Part shown: piece by piece, positions 46,149 through 56,921 of the stretch | Numbering within the stretch: the stretch's first letter is position 1 | Layout of the letters: each line of letters opens with the position of its first letter | Origin: VRUE01 sp963816785 | GTDB lineage: Bacteria > Actinomycetota > Thermoleophilia > Solirubrobacterales > 70-9 | Direction of reading: 5' to 3' | Length of the DNA stretch: 64,000 bases | NCBI GenBank assembly: GCA_963816785.1 | Contig: CAWFLL010000004.1 | Coordinates: 1,612,001-1,676,000 of the forward strand | The notes under the pieces: generated by a model | The model's input: only the letters and a program-made list of their open reading frames with translations | Database searches by the model: none | What the model was told of the DNA's origin: nothing | Made by a program: the position numbers and the translations under genes

Positions 46149-47717
46149 ATGCGCGAGAAGAACCCGATCACCCACGAGGAGAAGCTCGCCTACCTGCGGG
46201 AGCTGCGCGAGGCGGCGATCCACTCGGCCTCCGAGGAGGCGGTGGAGAAGCAGCACGCGAAGGGCAAGATGACCGCCCGCGAGCGGGTCGAGAAGCTGCT
46301 CGACCCGGGCTCCTTCGAGGAGCTCGACACCTTCGTCCGCCACCGCACCTACGAGTTCGAGATGCAGAAGCGGCGCCCCTGGGGCGACGCCGTCGTCACC
46401 GGCCACGGGACGATCGAAGGCCGCACGGTCTTCGTCTTCTCACAGGACTTCACCGTCTTCGGCGGCAGCCTCGGCGAGGTGATGGCGGAGAAGATGTGCA
46501 AGGTGATGGATCTCGCCGCCCAGGTCGGGGCGCCGGTGATCGGGATCAACGACTCCGGCGGCGCCCGGATCCAGGAGGGGGTCGTCTCGCTCGGCGCCTA
46601 CGGCGACGTCTTCGTCCGCAACGTCCGCTGCTCGGGGGTGATCCCGCAGATCAGCCTGATCATGGGCCCCTGCGCCGGCGGCGCCGTCTACTCGCCGGCG
46701 ATGACCGACTTCATCTTCATGGTCAAGGAGACCTCGCACATGTTCATCACCGGGCCCGAAGTGATCAAGACGGTGACCGGCGAGGAGGTCGAGTTCGAGG
46801 AGCTGGGCGGGGCGATGAGCCACAACTCGAAGTCGGGCGTCGCCCACTTCGCCGCCGAGGACGAGGAGAGCTGCCTCGAGGACGTCCGCTACCTGCTCAG
46901 CTTCCTGCCCTCGAACAACCTCGAGCCGCCGCCCCGCTTCGAGCCGGGCGACGACCCCGAGCGCGAAGACGAGGAGCTCGACACGCTGGTCCCCGACGAC
47001 CCCTCGAAGCCCTACGACATGCGCGAGGTGATCGCCCGCGTCGTCGACGACGAGGAGTTCCTCGAGGTCCACGAGCACTTCGCGAAGAACATCGTCTGCG
47101 GCTTCGCCCGCCTCGACGGCTTCCCGGTCGGGGTCGTCGGCAACCAGCCCGCCCACCTCGCCGGCGTGCTCGACATCGAGGCCTCCGAGAAGGCGGCCCG
47201 CTTCGTCCGCACCTGCGACGCCTTCAACGTGCCGCTGCTCACCTTCACCGACGTGCCGGGATTCCTGCCGGGCACCGACCAGGAGTGGAACGGGATCATC
47301 CGCCACGGGGCCAAGCTCCTCTATGCCTTCACCGAGGCGACGGTGCCGAAGCTGACGGTCGTCACCCGCAAGGCCTACGGGGGCGCCTACGACGTGATGA
47401 ACTCGAAGCACATGCTGGCCGACTTCAACGTCGCCTGGCCGACCGCCGAGGTCGCGGTGATGGGGCCGGAGGGGGCGGTCAACATCATCTACCGCAAAGA
47501 CATCTCCTCCTCGCCGACGCCGGACGAGCGGCGCCAGAAGCTGATCGACGACTACAAGGCCCACTTCGCCAACCCCTACTCGGCCGCGGAGCGGGGCTAC
47601 ATCGACGACGTGATCGAGCCCCGCCAGACCCGCCCGAAGCTGATCAGGGCGCTGCGGATGCTGCAGTCCAAGCGGGTCGAGCAGCCGAAGCGCAAGCACG
47701 GCAACATCCCGCTGTAG
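46149..47717 (+). CDS. pccB: Propionyl/acyl-CoA carboxylase beta subunit (carboxyltransferase)
   Basis: 522 residues, crotonase-fold carboxyltransferase with N and C halves. KMTARERVEKLLDPGSFEEL, INDSGGARIQEGVVSL and GPCAGGAVYSPAMTDF (oxyanion region of the first half), then TFTDVPGFLPGTDQEWNGIIRHGAKLLYAF and RKAYGGAYDVM in the second half. The Asp in GAYDVM is the position that sets acetyl/propionyl-CoA preference. The biotin-carboxylase alpha subunit is not in the window. With mce and the mutase it would convert propionyl-CoA to succinyl-CoA. It converges on the pot operon. Confidence 0.93.
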   Translation: MREKNPITHEEKLAYLRELREAAIHSASEEAVEKQHAKGKMTARERVEKLLDPGSFEELDTFVRHRTYEFEMQKRRPWGDAVVTGHGTIEGRTVFVFSQDFTVFGGSLGEVMAEKMCKVMDLAAQVGAPVIGINDSGGARIQEGVVSLGAYGDVFVRNVRCSGVIPQISLIMGPCAGGAVYSPAMTDFIFMVKETSHMFITGPEVIKTVTGEEVEFEELGGAMSHNSKSGVAHFAAEDEESCLEDVRYLLSFLPSNNLEPPPRFEPGDDPEREDEELDTLVPDDPSKPYDMREVIARVVDDEEFLEVHEHFAKNIVCGFARLDGFPVGVVGNQPAHLAGVLDIEASEKAARFVRTCDAFNVPLLTFTDVPGFLPGTDQEWNGIIRHGAKLLYAFTEATVPKLTVVTRKAYGGAYDVMNSKHMLADFNVAWPTAEVAVMGPEGAVNIIYRKDISSSPTPDERRQKLIDDYKAHFANPYSAAERGYIDDVIEPRQTRPKLIRALRMLQSKRVEQPKRKHGNIPL

Positions 47718-47719
47718 CG

Positions 47720-48606
47720 GTAGCGCGAGGGGTACACGGCATCGCGGTCGCCTCGGTCTCGACCCCGCCGCCCTCGATTTTCCCTGCCGCCGCGGCCCGG
47801 CTGTGGCGCCACCCTCCTCGCGGGAGAGCCGGTGGGCGAGGTAGACCGGGATGATCGAGATCAGGATCACGATCACGGCGACGACGTTGACTATCGGCAG
47901 CTGGCTGGGGCGGAAGAGGTTGCGGAAGATCCAGATCGGCAGCGTTTCCTCGCCGGCGCCGATCGTGAACGTGGTGACGATGATCTCGTCGAAGGAGAGG
48001 GCGAAGGCGAGCAGGCCGCCGGCGACCAGGGCCGTTCTGCAGGTTCGGGAGCGTGACCAGGCGGAACGTCTGCCAGGTGTCGGCGCCGAGGTCGGCCGAG
48101 GCCTCCTCGAAGGAGGTCGACATCCGCCGCAGGCGGGCGACCGACGTTGTTGTAGACGACGACGATGCAGAAGGTGGCGTGGCCGACGATCACGGTGAAC
48201 AGGCTGAGGTCGATGCCGAGCACCTGGGTGAAGGTGTTGCTGAGCGCGACGCCGGTGACGATCCCCGGCAGCGCGATCGGCAGGATCACCAGGAACGAGA
48301 TCGTCTCGCGGCCGAAGAAGCGGTGACGGGCGACGGCGAGCGACGCGAGCGTCCCGAGCACCAGGGCGATCGCGGTCGCAGCGATGCCGGCTTTGAACGA
48401 GGTCCAGAGGGCATCCCGCGCGCCCTGGCTTTCGATCGCCTTCGGGAACCAGTCGAAGGTCAGGCCCGGCGGCGGCCACTCGAGGGTCGTGCCGCTGGAG
48501 TTGAAGGCATAGATCGCGATCACGATCAGCGGGATGTAGATGAAGGCGAGCGCCGACTGCGACGCGCGACCCGCAGCACCAGGTTGCGCGTCTGCGAGAG
48601 CCGCAT
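47720..48606 (-). pseudogene. PotC-type polyamine ABC transporter permease, multiply frameshifted
   Basis: ATG 48606 is one base past the potB stop. Conserved permease segments lie in successive frames: VIAIYAFNSSGTTLEWPPPG and ILPIALPGIVTGVALSNTF, then MSTSFEEASADLGADTWQTF (the EAA loop), then LLAFALSFDEIIVTTFTIG and VAVIVILISIIPVYLAHRLS. Breaks are near 48566 (one base missing), CC 48141-48142 (one extra) and TT 48035-48036 (one extra). No stop codon follows the last conserved residues before pccB, so the 3' end given here is approximate and a further indel is likely. Sequence errors or true decay cannot be told apart here. Confidence 0.75.
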
Positions 48607-48607
48607 C

Positions 48608-49496
48608 TCAGATGTGCTCGAAGGCGCCGAGCTTCCGAGCCACGAGCAGGTAGGCGATCATCACGACGATCGGGACGAGCGCGAGGGCCGCGGCGAACGG
48701 CAGGTTGTTGACGATGTTGTTGAAGACGACGTTGCCGATGAACTGGTCGTTGGAGACCAGGCGCGGGGTGATGTAGTCGCCGAGGGTGAGCGAGAAGGTG
48801 AAGATCGACCCGGCGACGACGGCCGGGAAGACGAGCGGCAGGATCACCCGCCGGAAGGTCGTGAATGGCGAGGCACCGAGGTCCTCGGAGGCGCTGATCA
48901 GCGAGTTCGGGATCCGCTCCAGCCCGGCGTAGATCGGCAGGATCATGTACGGGAGCCAGAGGTAGCTCATCACCAGCCAGACCGCGAAGATCCCGAAGCC
49001 TGGGCCGCTCAGGCCGAACGGCTCCAGCGCCCAGTTGAGGACGCCGTCGGCGGAGAGCATCGTCCTCCACGCGTAGACCTTGACCAGGTAGCTCGACCAG
49101 AGCGGCAGCAGGACGGCGACGACGAGGATCGCCTTGCCGCGGAGGCTCGCGACCTTTGCCATGTAGAAGGCGATCGGGAAGGCGAGGATCGGCGTCGGTG
49201 AGCGTGACCGCCGCGGCGACGGCGACGGTCCGGCCGACGATGTCGCGGTAGACCGGTTCGTTCAGGAGCGTTTCGAAGTTTTCGAAGCTGAGCTCTTCGA
49301 CGACTTCGCCGCTCAGAGCGTCGACCGACCAGAAGGCGGTGATCAGAAGGACCGCGAGCGAGCCCAGGTAGCCGATGACCAGCCAGCCGACCGGGCCGGC
49401 GAGGAGTGCCCCCACCTGCAGACGAGGGCGGCCGTGGAAGAGGTCGGCGAGCCTGTGGCCCACCGACCTGCGCTCCGCGACCGCCTCAGTCGCCAT
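48608..49496 (-). CDS. PotB-type polyamine ABC transporter permease, frameshifted
   Basis: About 296 residues when bridged. N-terminus ATEAVAERRSVGHRLADLFH, first membrane segment VGWLVIGYLGSLAVLLITAF, then after a one-base insertion at GG 49191-49192 the frame continues ILAFPIAFYMAKVASLRGKA, LLPLWSSYLVKVYAWRTML, the EAA loop LISASEDLGASPFTTFRRVILP and YLLVARKLGAFEHI. This is the standard PotB/PotH layout with six membrane segments. Order potA-potD-potB-potC on one strand, with gaps of 1-17 bases, indicates an operon. Confidence 0.82.
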
Positions 49497-49513
49497 CGAT
49501 CACTGCTTGTCGA

Positions 49514-50702
49514 TCAGCCCTTGATCGAGGTCCAGGCCTGGACCCACTCGTTGTAGTCCTTGCAGCCTGAGGACCCGTCGCCGCAGTCGGCCAGCGGCGT
49601 TTCCCAGTAGTAGACGCGTTTCCAGAATCCCGGGTCTTCCGCGTGGTACTTCGGAGCAGAATTCTTTGTCTGCGGTGTGTTCGCAGGCCTTTTCCTGCGC
49701 CGGCGCCTCGCCGAAGTATTCGGCCACCTGGGCGTTCGCCGTCGGCGAGACGATCCAGTCCATCCACTTGTACATGCAATTCGGATTTTTCGCTTCGGAG
49801 CTGATCATCCAGGTGTCCGACCACCCGGTCGCCCCCTCTTCCGGCAGGAAGCCCTCGCTCGCCGGGCTCGCGGCGACCGGTTTGCCTTCTTCCTGCAGGA
49901 GGAAGTACTGGTACTGCCAGGTGGTCCCGACCGTGCTGTCGCCGTTGGCGAAGGCGGAGATCTGCTTCGCCGCTTCGGACCAGTATTCGCCGACGTTCGG
50001 GCGCTGTTCCTTGAGCAGGTTCACCGCCGCTTCGAACTGCTCTTCATTGAGCTGATACGGGTTGTCGATTTCCAGGTCGGGCTCGTGCATCTTCAGGTAG
50101 ACGGCCGCGTCGGCGATGTAGATCGCGTCGTCGTAGGCGCTGATCTTGCCCTTGTATTTCGCCGCTTCTTTCGGATCGAGGATCACGCCCCACGATTTCG
50201 GCGCCGGCTTGACGTCGTCGGAGTTCCACATCAGCAGGTTTGCCCCGCGGCCGTGCGGGATCCCGTAATGGGTGCCGTCGAACGTGTTGTAGGGCTGGTC
50301 CTTGAGATCCTCGAAGATCGTCGCGTAGTTGGGGACGAGGTCGACGTTGACAGGGTCGACGTCGCCGCCTTCGACGAGGCGTGCCGTCGCGTTGCCGGAT
50401 GCAGAGACGCCGTCGTACTGGCCGCTCCGCATCAGCTGGATCATTTCGTCAGAGGTTCCGGCGACCTTGTTGCTGACCTTGCAGCCGGTCTTCTGTTCGA
50501 ACGGCTTGGTCCATTCCGGTTCGACATAGCCGGCCCAGGAGATCAGGTTCACCTGGCCCTCGCCTTTGCCGAGTTCGGTCAGTTCTTCGCCCGTCGAGCC
50601 GTCGTCGCCACCACCGCAGCCGGCAAGCAGCAGCATGAACGCGAGCAGACCGGCGACGACCATCCAGGCCGTTCGGTGCGGGTTTGCGCTCCTAGTCCTC
50701 AA
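49514..50702 (-). CDS. PotD-type spermidine/putrescine-binding lipoprotein, frameshifted near the 3' end
   Basis: TTG 50702 is chosen because GAGGAGGAGG lies 6 bases upstream; ATG 50663 is a less likely alternative. Lipoprotein signal WMVVAGLLAFMLLLAGC. The mature domain has VNLISWAGYVEPEWTKPFEQ, SDEMIQLMRSGQYDGVSASG, AYDDAIYIADAAVYLK, STVGTTWQYQYFLLQEEGKP and CMYKWMDWIVSPTANAQVAE. After TT 49652-49653 (one extra base) the frame continues YHAEDPGFWKRVYYWETPLA and NEWVQAWTSIKG, stopping at 49514. The start overlaps the potA stop by 11 bases. Confidence 0.85.
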
Positions 50703-51706
50703 TTCGATCCTCCTCCTCGTTTGCTTTCCCCCGGACGGCGACCGCGTGCTCCGGGCGCCATCCCACCAGGACCTCGTTCCCCCGCTCGGCGGTCGCGTCT
50801 TCCGACGCTCCCTCCACGTTCTGGCGTACAAGCTGAAGCTCTCCGCCTGCCTCGAGCGCCACCGTGTACCGGGTGATCATCCCGGCGTAGGCGATCTCGG
50901 AGATCCGGCCGGGCTCGGTCCGGAGGCCGTTCGGCTCGCCGGGCCGGGTCGAGCAGCTGGATCTTCTCCGGGCGGATCGTGAAGCGTTTCCCGTCGCGCT
51001 CGAGGACGTTGGAGACGCCGACGAACCCGGCGACGAATTCGGTCGTCGGGTGCTCGTAGAGCTCGAACGGGGGGCTGACCTGCTCGATCCTCCCCTCGTT
51101 GAAGACCGCGATCCGGTTGCTCATCGTCAGCGCCTCGTCCTGGTCGTGGGTGACGTAGACGAAGGTGATCCCGACGTCTGCCTGGATCGACTTCAGCTCG
51201 ACCTGCATCTGCTCGCGCAGCTTCAGGTCGAGGGCGCCGAGCGGCTCGTCCAGCAGCAGCACCTGGGGGCGGTTGACGATCGCCCGCGCGAGGGCGACCC
51301 GCTGGCGCTGGCCGCCGGACAGCTCGCCGGGCTTGCGCTCGCCGTAGTCCGGCAGCCGGACCATCTCCAGCGCCTCTTCGCGGCGCTGGAGGCGCTCCCC
51401 CTTGGAGACGCCGCCGACCCGCAGCCCGTACTCGACGTTCTCGCCGACGGTCATGTGCGGGAACAGCGCGTAGTCCTGGAAGACGGTGTTGACCGCCCGG
51501 TCGTAGGGGGGGATGCCGCTGACGTCCCTGCCTGCCAGTTCGATCGTGCCGCTTGTCGGGTCCTCGAAGCCGGCGATCATCCGCAGCGTCGTCGTCTTGC
51601 CGGAGCCCGAGGGACCGAGCAGCGTGAAGAACTCCCCCCGCTCGATCTCGAGGTCGATGCCCGCGACTGCGCGTACCTCGCCATAGCGCTTGGTGAGGTC
51701 GGCCAA
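50692..51706 (-). CDS. PotA-type polyamine ABC transporter ATPase, frameshifted in the TOBE domain
   Basis: About 338 residues. Walker A LLGPSGSGKTTTLRMI, Q-loop FQDYALFPHMT, signature LSGGQRQRVALARA, Walker B QVLLLDEPLGALDLK, and the switch HDQDEAL. At GGG 50941-50943 (one extra base) the frame changes and continues GEPNGLRTEPGRISEIAYAG and MITRYTVALEAGGEL (TOBE domain) to TAG 50692. The only available start codon is TTG 51706; family proteins normally start some eight codons earlier (APPDIRL is still encoded upstream, after GTA), so the true start may have been GTG changed by a base error. Confidence 0.85.
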
Positions 51707-51819
51707 GCGGATGTCAGGTGGAGCAGCTACAGGGAGAAGTTATCCGAGCGGTTCTGGAAAGCAAGGACAAACTCACCCCGGCCGCTTGGCCGGGGTGGAG
51801 TACGCCCTTGCCCCAGGTC

Positions 51820-52377
51820 TCAGAAGCCGGCCGGGTGGCGGGCGGTGAACCCGGCGCTGATGCGCACGTCTTCGTGCCAGCTCGGCCCGGTGCGGCCGTC
51901 CGTATTGCCCGAGGTGTCCCAGCGGTAGCCGCCGATCACCGCGTAGGCGTGGCCGGGGTTGGCGTACACGGTGATCCAGCGACCTTCGCCGCGCATGCCC
52001 CAGCTCATCAGGGGCCCCGACGGCATCGGGCTTTCGAGGAATCCGCCGCCGCGGAGCGCGTAGCTGACCGAGCCGGAGCAGTCGTAGCCCTTGTCCCAGA
52101 AGCTGGCGTGGCCGCCGCCGTAGATGTAGGGCTTGTTGCGGATCCGGTTGGCGTATTCGATCGCCTGCTTGACCCGCAGGGGCGCCGACTTGGGGGGGAT
52201 CAGCATCCCGTTGTCGAGCAGCCGCGCCTTCGGCGTCGGCGTGCAGATGTCGACTTCGGCCGGTGTCAGCCCGCCTCCGTCGCATCCCGCGGACGCGCCG
52301 TTTGGAGCGATGGCGAGGGCGGCGAACGCCGCCACAGCTATCAACCCCGACCTAATCGTTCGTTTGTTCGTAGGCAC
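51820..52377 (-). CDS. Secreted NlpC/P60-type peptidoglycan hydrolase
   Basis: 185 residues from GTG 52377, AAGGAG upstream. Signal peptide (SGLIAVAAFAALAIAPNGASA). The C40 peptidase features are IYGGGHASFWDKGYDCSGSV with the nucleophile Cys, PGHAYAVIGGYRWD with the catalytic His, and GPSWHEDV. These enzymes cut peptidoglycan stem peptides. A c-di-AMP riboswitch sits directly upstream, which is the classical control of actinobacterial cell-wall hydrolases. Confidence 0.87.
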   Translation of the reverse strand: MPTNKRTIRSGLIAVAAFAALAIAPNGASAGCDGGGLTPAEVDICTPTPKARLLDNGMLIPPKSAPLRVKQAIEYANRIRNKPYIYGGGHASFWDKGYDCSGSVSYALRGGGFLESPMPSGPLMSWGMRGEGRWITVYANPGHAYAVIGGYRWDTSGNTDGRTGPSWHEDVRISAGFTARHPAGF

Positions 52378-52385
52378 TACCGATC

Positions 52386-52522
52386 TCCTTCGTCGGCCTA
52401 CGGGGTTAGCTGTCGGGCTGGCGCGAAAGGAGCCTGCGCCCCCGCCCTGCTGGGCGGGTTAGCCCCGAAAACGTGGTTCCCCCGCTCCCGCGGCGCCTCC
52501 TAGCGCACGGGACTCGGCGTCT
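52386..52522 (-). promoter_or_regulatory. ydaO-type c-di-AMP riboswitch
   Basis: On the minus strand the leader of the NlpC/P60 gene contains the conserved ydaO blocks in order: GCCGAGTCCCG, GGGGGAACC, TTTTCGGGGCTAACCCGCC, an apical GCCCAGCAGGGC stem, GCGCAGGCTCC and finally CCGACAGCTAACCCCGTAGGC. The last block is the best-conserved part of the family. The 3' end runs into CCGACGAAGGAGATCGG, where the ribosome site is framed by a CCGA / TCGG pair, suggesting translational control. Ends are approximate. Recognition is by motif memory, not by a covariance search. Confidence 0.85.
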
Positions 52523-52654
52523 CGGTTATTCGGAACGCGGGGCAGTGTAGACGATCGCCCCGTCGCTTGCTCATTAAAAACAAACATTTTGTAGCCTTTC
52601 GCACTTGCTCCCCTGATTCCTCTCGGCAAATCGGGTGCTAGCTTGCGCCCTGGG

Positions 52655-53456
52655 ATGGAACTTTCCGGTCGCACAGTCCTGCTCACCGGCGCGACCGGAG
52701 GCCTCGGGGGTGCGATCGCCGAGGCGCTGGCTGCAAAGGGCGCGAACCTCATCCTCAGCGCACGCAAGGCGGAGGCGCTCGAAGCCCAGGCAGCGGGGCT
52801 GCCGGGCGATGGGCACCGGATCCTCCCCGCCGACCTTGCCGAGCCCGGCGCCGCCGAGGAGCTTGCCGCGGCGGCCGGCGACATCGACATCCTGGTCGCC
52901 AACGCCGGGCTGCCCGGCGCCGGCATGGCTGACCGACTTCAGCCCGGAGCAGGTTAGCCGGGCCCTTCGCGTCAACCTCGAGGCGCCGATGCTGATGGCG
53001 CGGGCCCTGTACCCGGCGATGATCGAGCGCGGAGACGGTCACCTGGTCTTCATCGCCTCACTGGCCGGCAAGGCGGCGAGCCCACGCAGTGCGATCTACA
53101 ACGCGACCAAGTTCGGCCTGCGGGGATTCGCCCTCGGGTTGCGCTCCGACCTGAAGCCAAAGGGAGTCGGTGTCTCGCTGGTCTCGCCGGGTTTCATTCG
53201 CGAGGCCGGGATGTTCGCCGACTCGGGAGCGTCCCCGATGGGACTCGGGACAGGCAGGCCTGACCAGGTCGGCGCCGCGGTCGTGAAGGCGATCGAGCAC
53301 GACAGGATCGAGCTGACCGTCGGCCCCCTCAGGCAGCGCGCGCTGGCCCACCTCGGGCTGACCAGCCCCGGGATCTCGGTCCGGGCGCAGAGCGGCTCGG
53401 CCGGGCAGCGCGTGGCTGAGGGAGTCGCCGCCGGCCACCCCGCTTCGAAGCGCTAA
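52655..53456 (+). CDS. Short-chain dehydrogenase/reductase, frameshifted
   Basis: About 266 residues when bridged. TGATGGLGGAIAEALAAKGA, ILSARKAEAL, and IDILVANAGLPGAG in the first frame; after GG 52927-52928 (one extra G) the second frame continues LTDFSPEQVSRALRVNLEAP, HLVFIASLAGKAASPRSAIY (catalytic Ser), YNATKFGLRGFALGL (Tyr and Lys) and SLVSPGFIREAGMFAD. One base fewer restores a standard SDR. Substrate unknown. It is divergent from the riboswitch gene and ends before a long nested palindrome. Confidence 0.82.
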
Positions 53457-53468
53457 CAGCGCCTTGCA

Positions 53469-53557
53469 GGGGTGGTGGCGCCTCTCGAACGGGCGGATAC
53501 TCAAAGTGCCGGTCTGATTAGACCGGCACTTGTCCGGGCGAGAGGCGCCACCACCCC
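53469..53557. repeat. Nested double palindrome between the SDR and aconitase genes
   Basis: Outer arms 53469-53487 and 53539-53557 are a perfect 19-bp inverted repeat. Inside lies a second perfect 12-bp hairpin, 53504-53515 and 53520-53531 (AAGTGCCGGTCT-GATT-AGACCGGCACTT). The inner hairpin, with A and T ends, looks like a bidirectional terminator for the SDR gene. The outer stem ends 14 bases before the acnA GTG. Confidence 0.8.
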
Positions 53558-53571
53558 CCTAGGATGGGTCG

Positions 53572-56384
<2,813 letters not shown>

Positions 56385-56409
56385 CCGGGCCCGGTGGCGG
56401 CCCAGCCAA

Positions 56410-56552
56410 TATAGGTACAGCAAGGGCCGCGGGAGGCAGGGGGGTCCGCGCGACCCTCACTGCACCTGAGCGTCGGTAGCCAGGGAGGGATGCCGACGCG
56501 GCCGTTCCCCCGGACGGGACTGCCCGGAAGGAACAGTCACCACGTACCTATA
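56410..56552. ncRNA. Candidate structured RNA downstream of acnA
   Basis: A perfect 9-bp stem TATAGGTAC (56410-56418) / GTACCTATA (56544-56552) closes 125 bases that hold further helices: GGGTC-CGCGC-GACCC, a 7-bp GCGTCGG / CCGACGC stem, and a region with CCGGAAGG. The 207-base gap 56385-56591 has no gene. The multi-helix, AT-closed layout suggests an independent RNA or a riboswitch-like leader; the strand is open. It did not match SRP, TPP, cobalamin or 6S RNA patterns that I know. Confidence 0.35.
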
Positions 56553-56591
56553 GCGCGTCAGGCGGCCGGGGTCAAGGCAAGTTGAGCGTGA

Positions 56592-56921
56592 CTACGGTGA
56601 ATTGGGGACGTTTTGCGGGGTATCGCCCACCCCCCAGCCCTTACGCTCGATCAGCTCGATCCCGATCACACTGCCGACCGGGCCGACGGGTGTGAGGGTG
56701 GCCGCCAGCAGGGTGTACGGGGCCTCCCTTCTCACCGCGGCGATCCAGATCACAATGCAGAGGGCGATGAAGCCGAGGCCGTGCGCCCAGCCGAAGACCA
56801 TCGTCTCGGTCTCGAACCCGGGCGCGAGCCAGAAAAGGATCAGGCTCGAGAACACGGCCAGCTCCAACCACGAGAGCCGCTTGACCCAGCGGAACAGTGG
56901 TCCTGGCACGGGCTTCCGCAT
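56592..56921 (-). CDS. DUF3817 integral membrane protein
   Basis: 109 residues, three membrane segments. The DUF3817 features are WLELAVFSSLILFWLAPG, VFGWAHGLGFIALCIVIWIA and VGPVGSVIGIELIERKGWG. Its ATG overlaps the stop of the large 2-oxoglutarate dehydrogenase gene by one base, so it is translationally coupled to it. Function unknown. Confidence 0.82.
   Translation of the reverse strand: MRKPVPGPLFRWVKRLSWLELAVFSSLILFWLAPGFETETMVFGWAHGLGFIALCIVIWIAAVRREAPYTLLAATLTPVGPVGSVIGIELIERKGWGVGDTPQNVPNSP

Noticed and set aside
46440..49496. A 1018-residue open frame on the minus strand
   Set aside because: It runs antisense through pccB and only parts of it (N-terminus and one permease segment) show family similarity; it is a GC-rich open frame joining fragments of potB and potC.
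56446..56490. TPP or cobalamin riboswitch in the same gap (CACCTGA, GCCAGGGAGGG)
   Set aside because: The CTGAGA and other invariant blocks are missing and neither flanking gene fits those regulons.
56510..56545. SRP RNA tetraloop-like CCCGGAAGG in the gap after acnA
   Set aside because: The flanking bases do not give the CAGG...AGCAG helix of SRP RNA; only the GGAA loop is similar.
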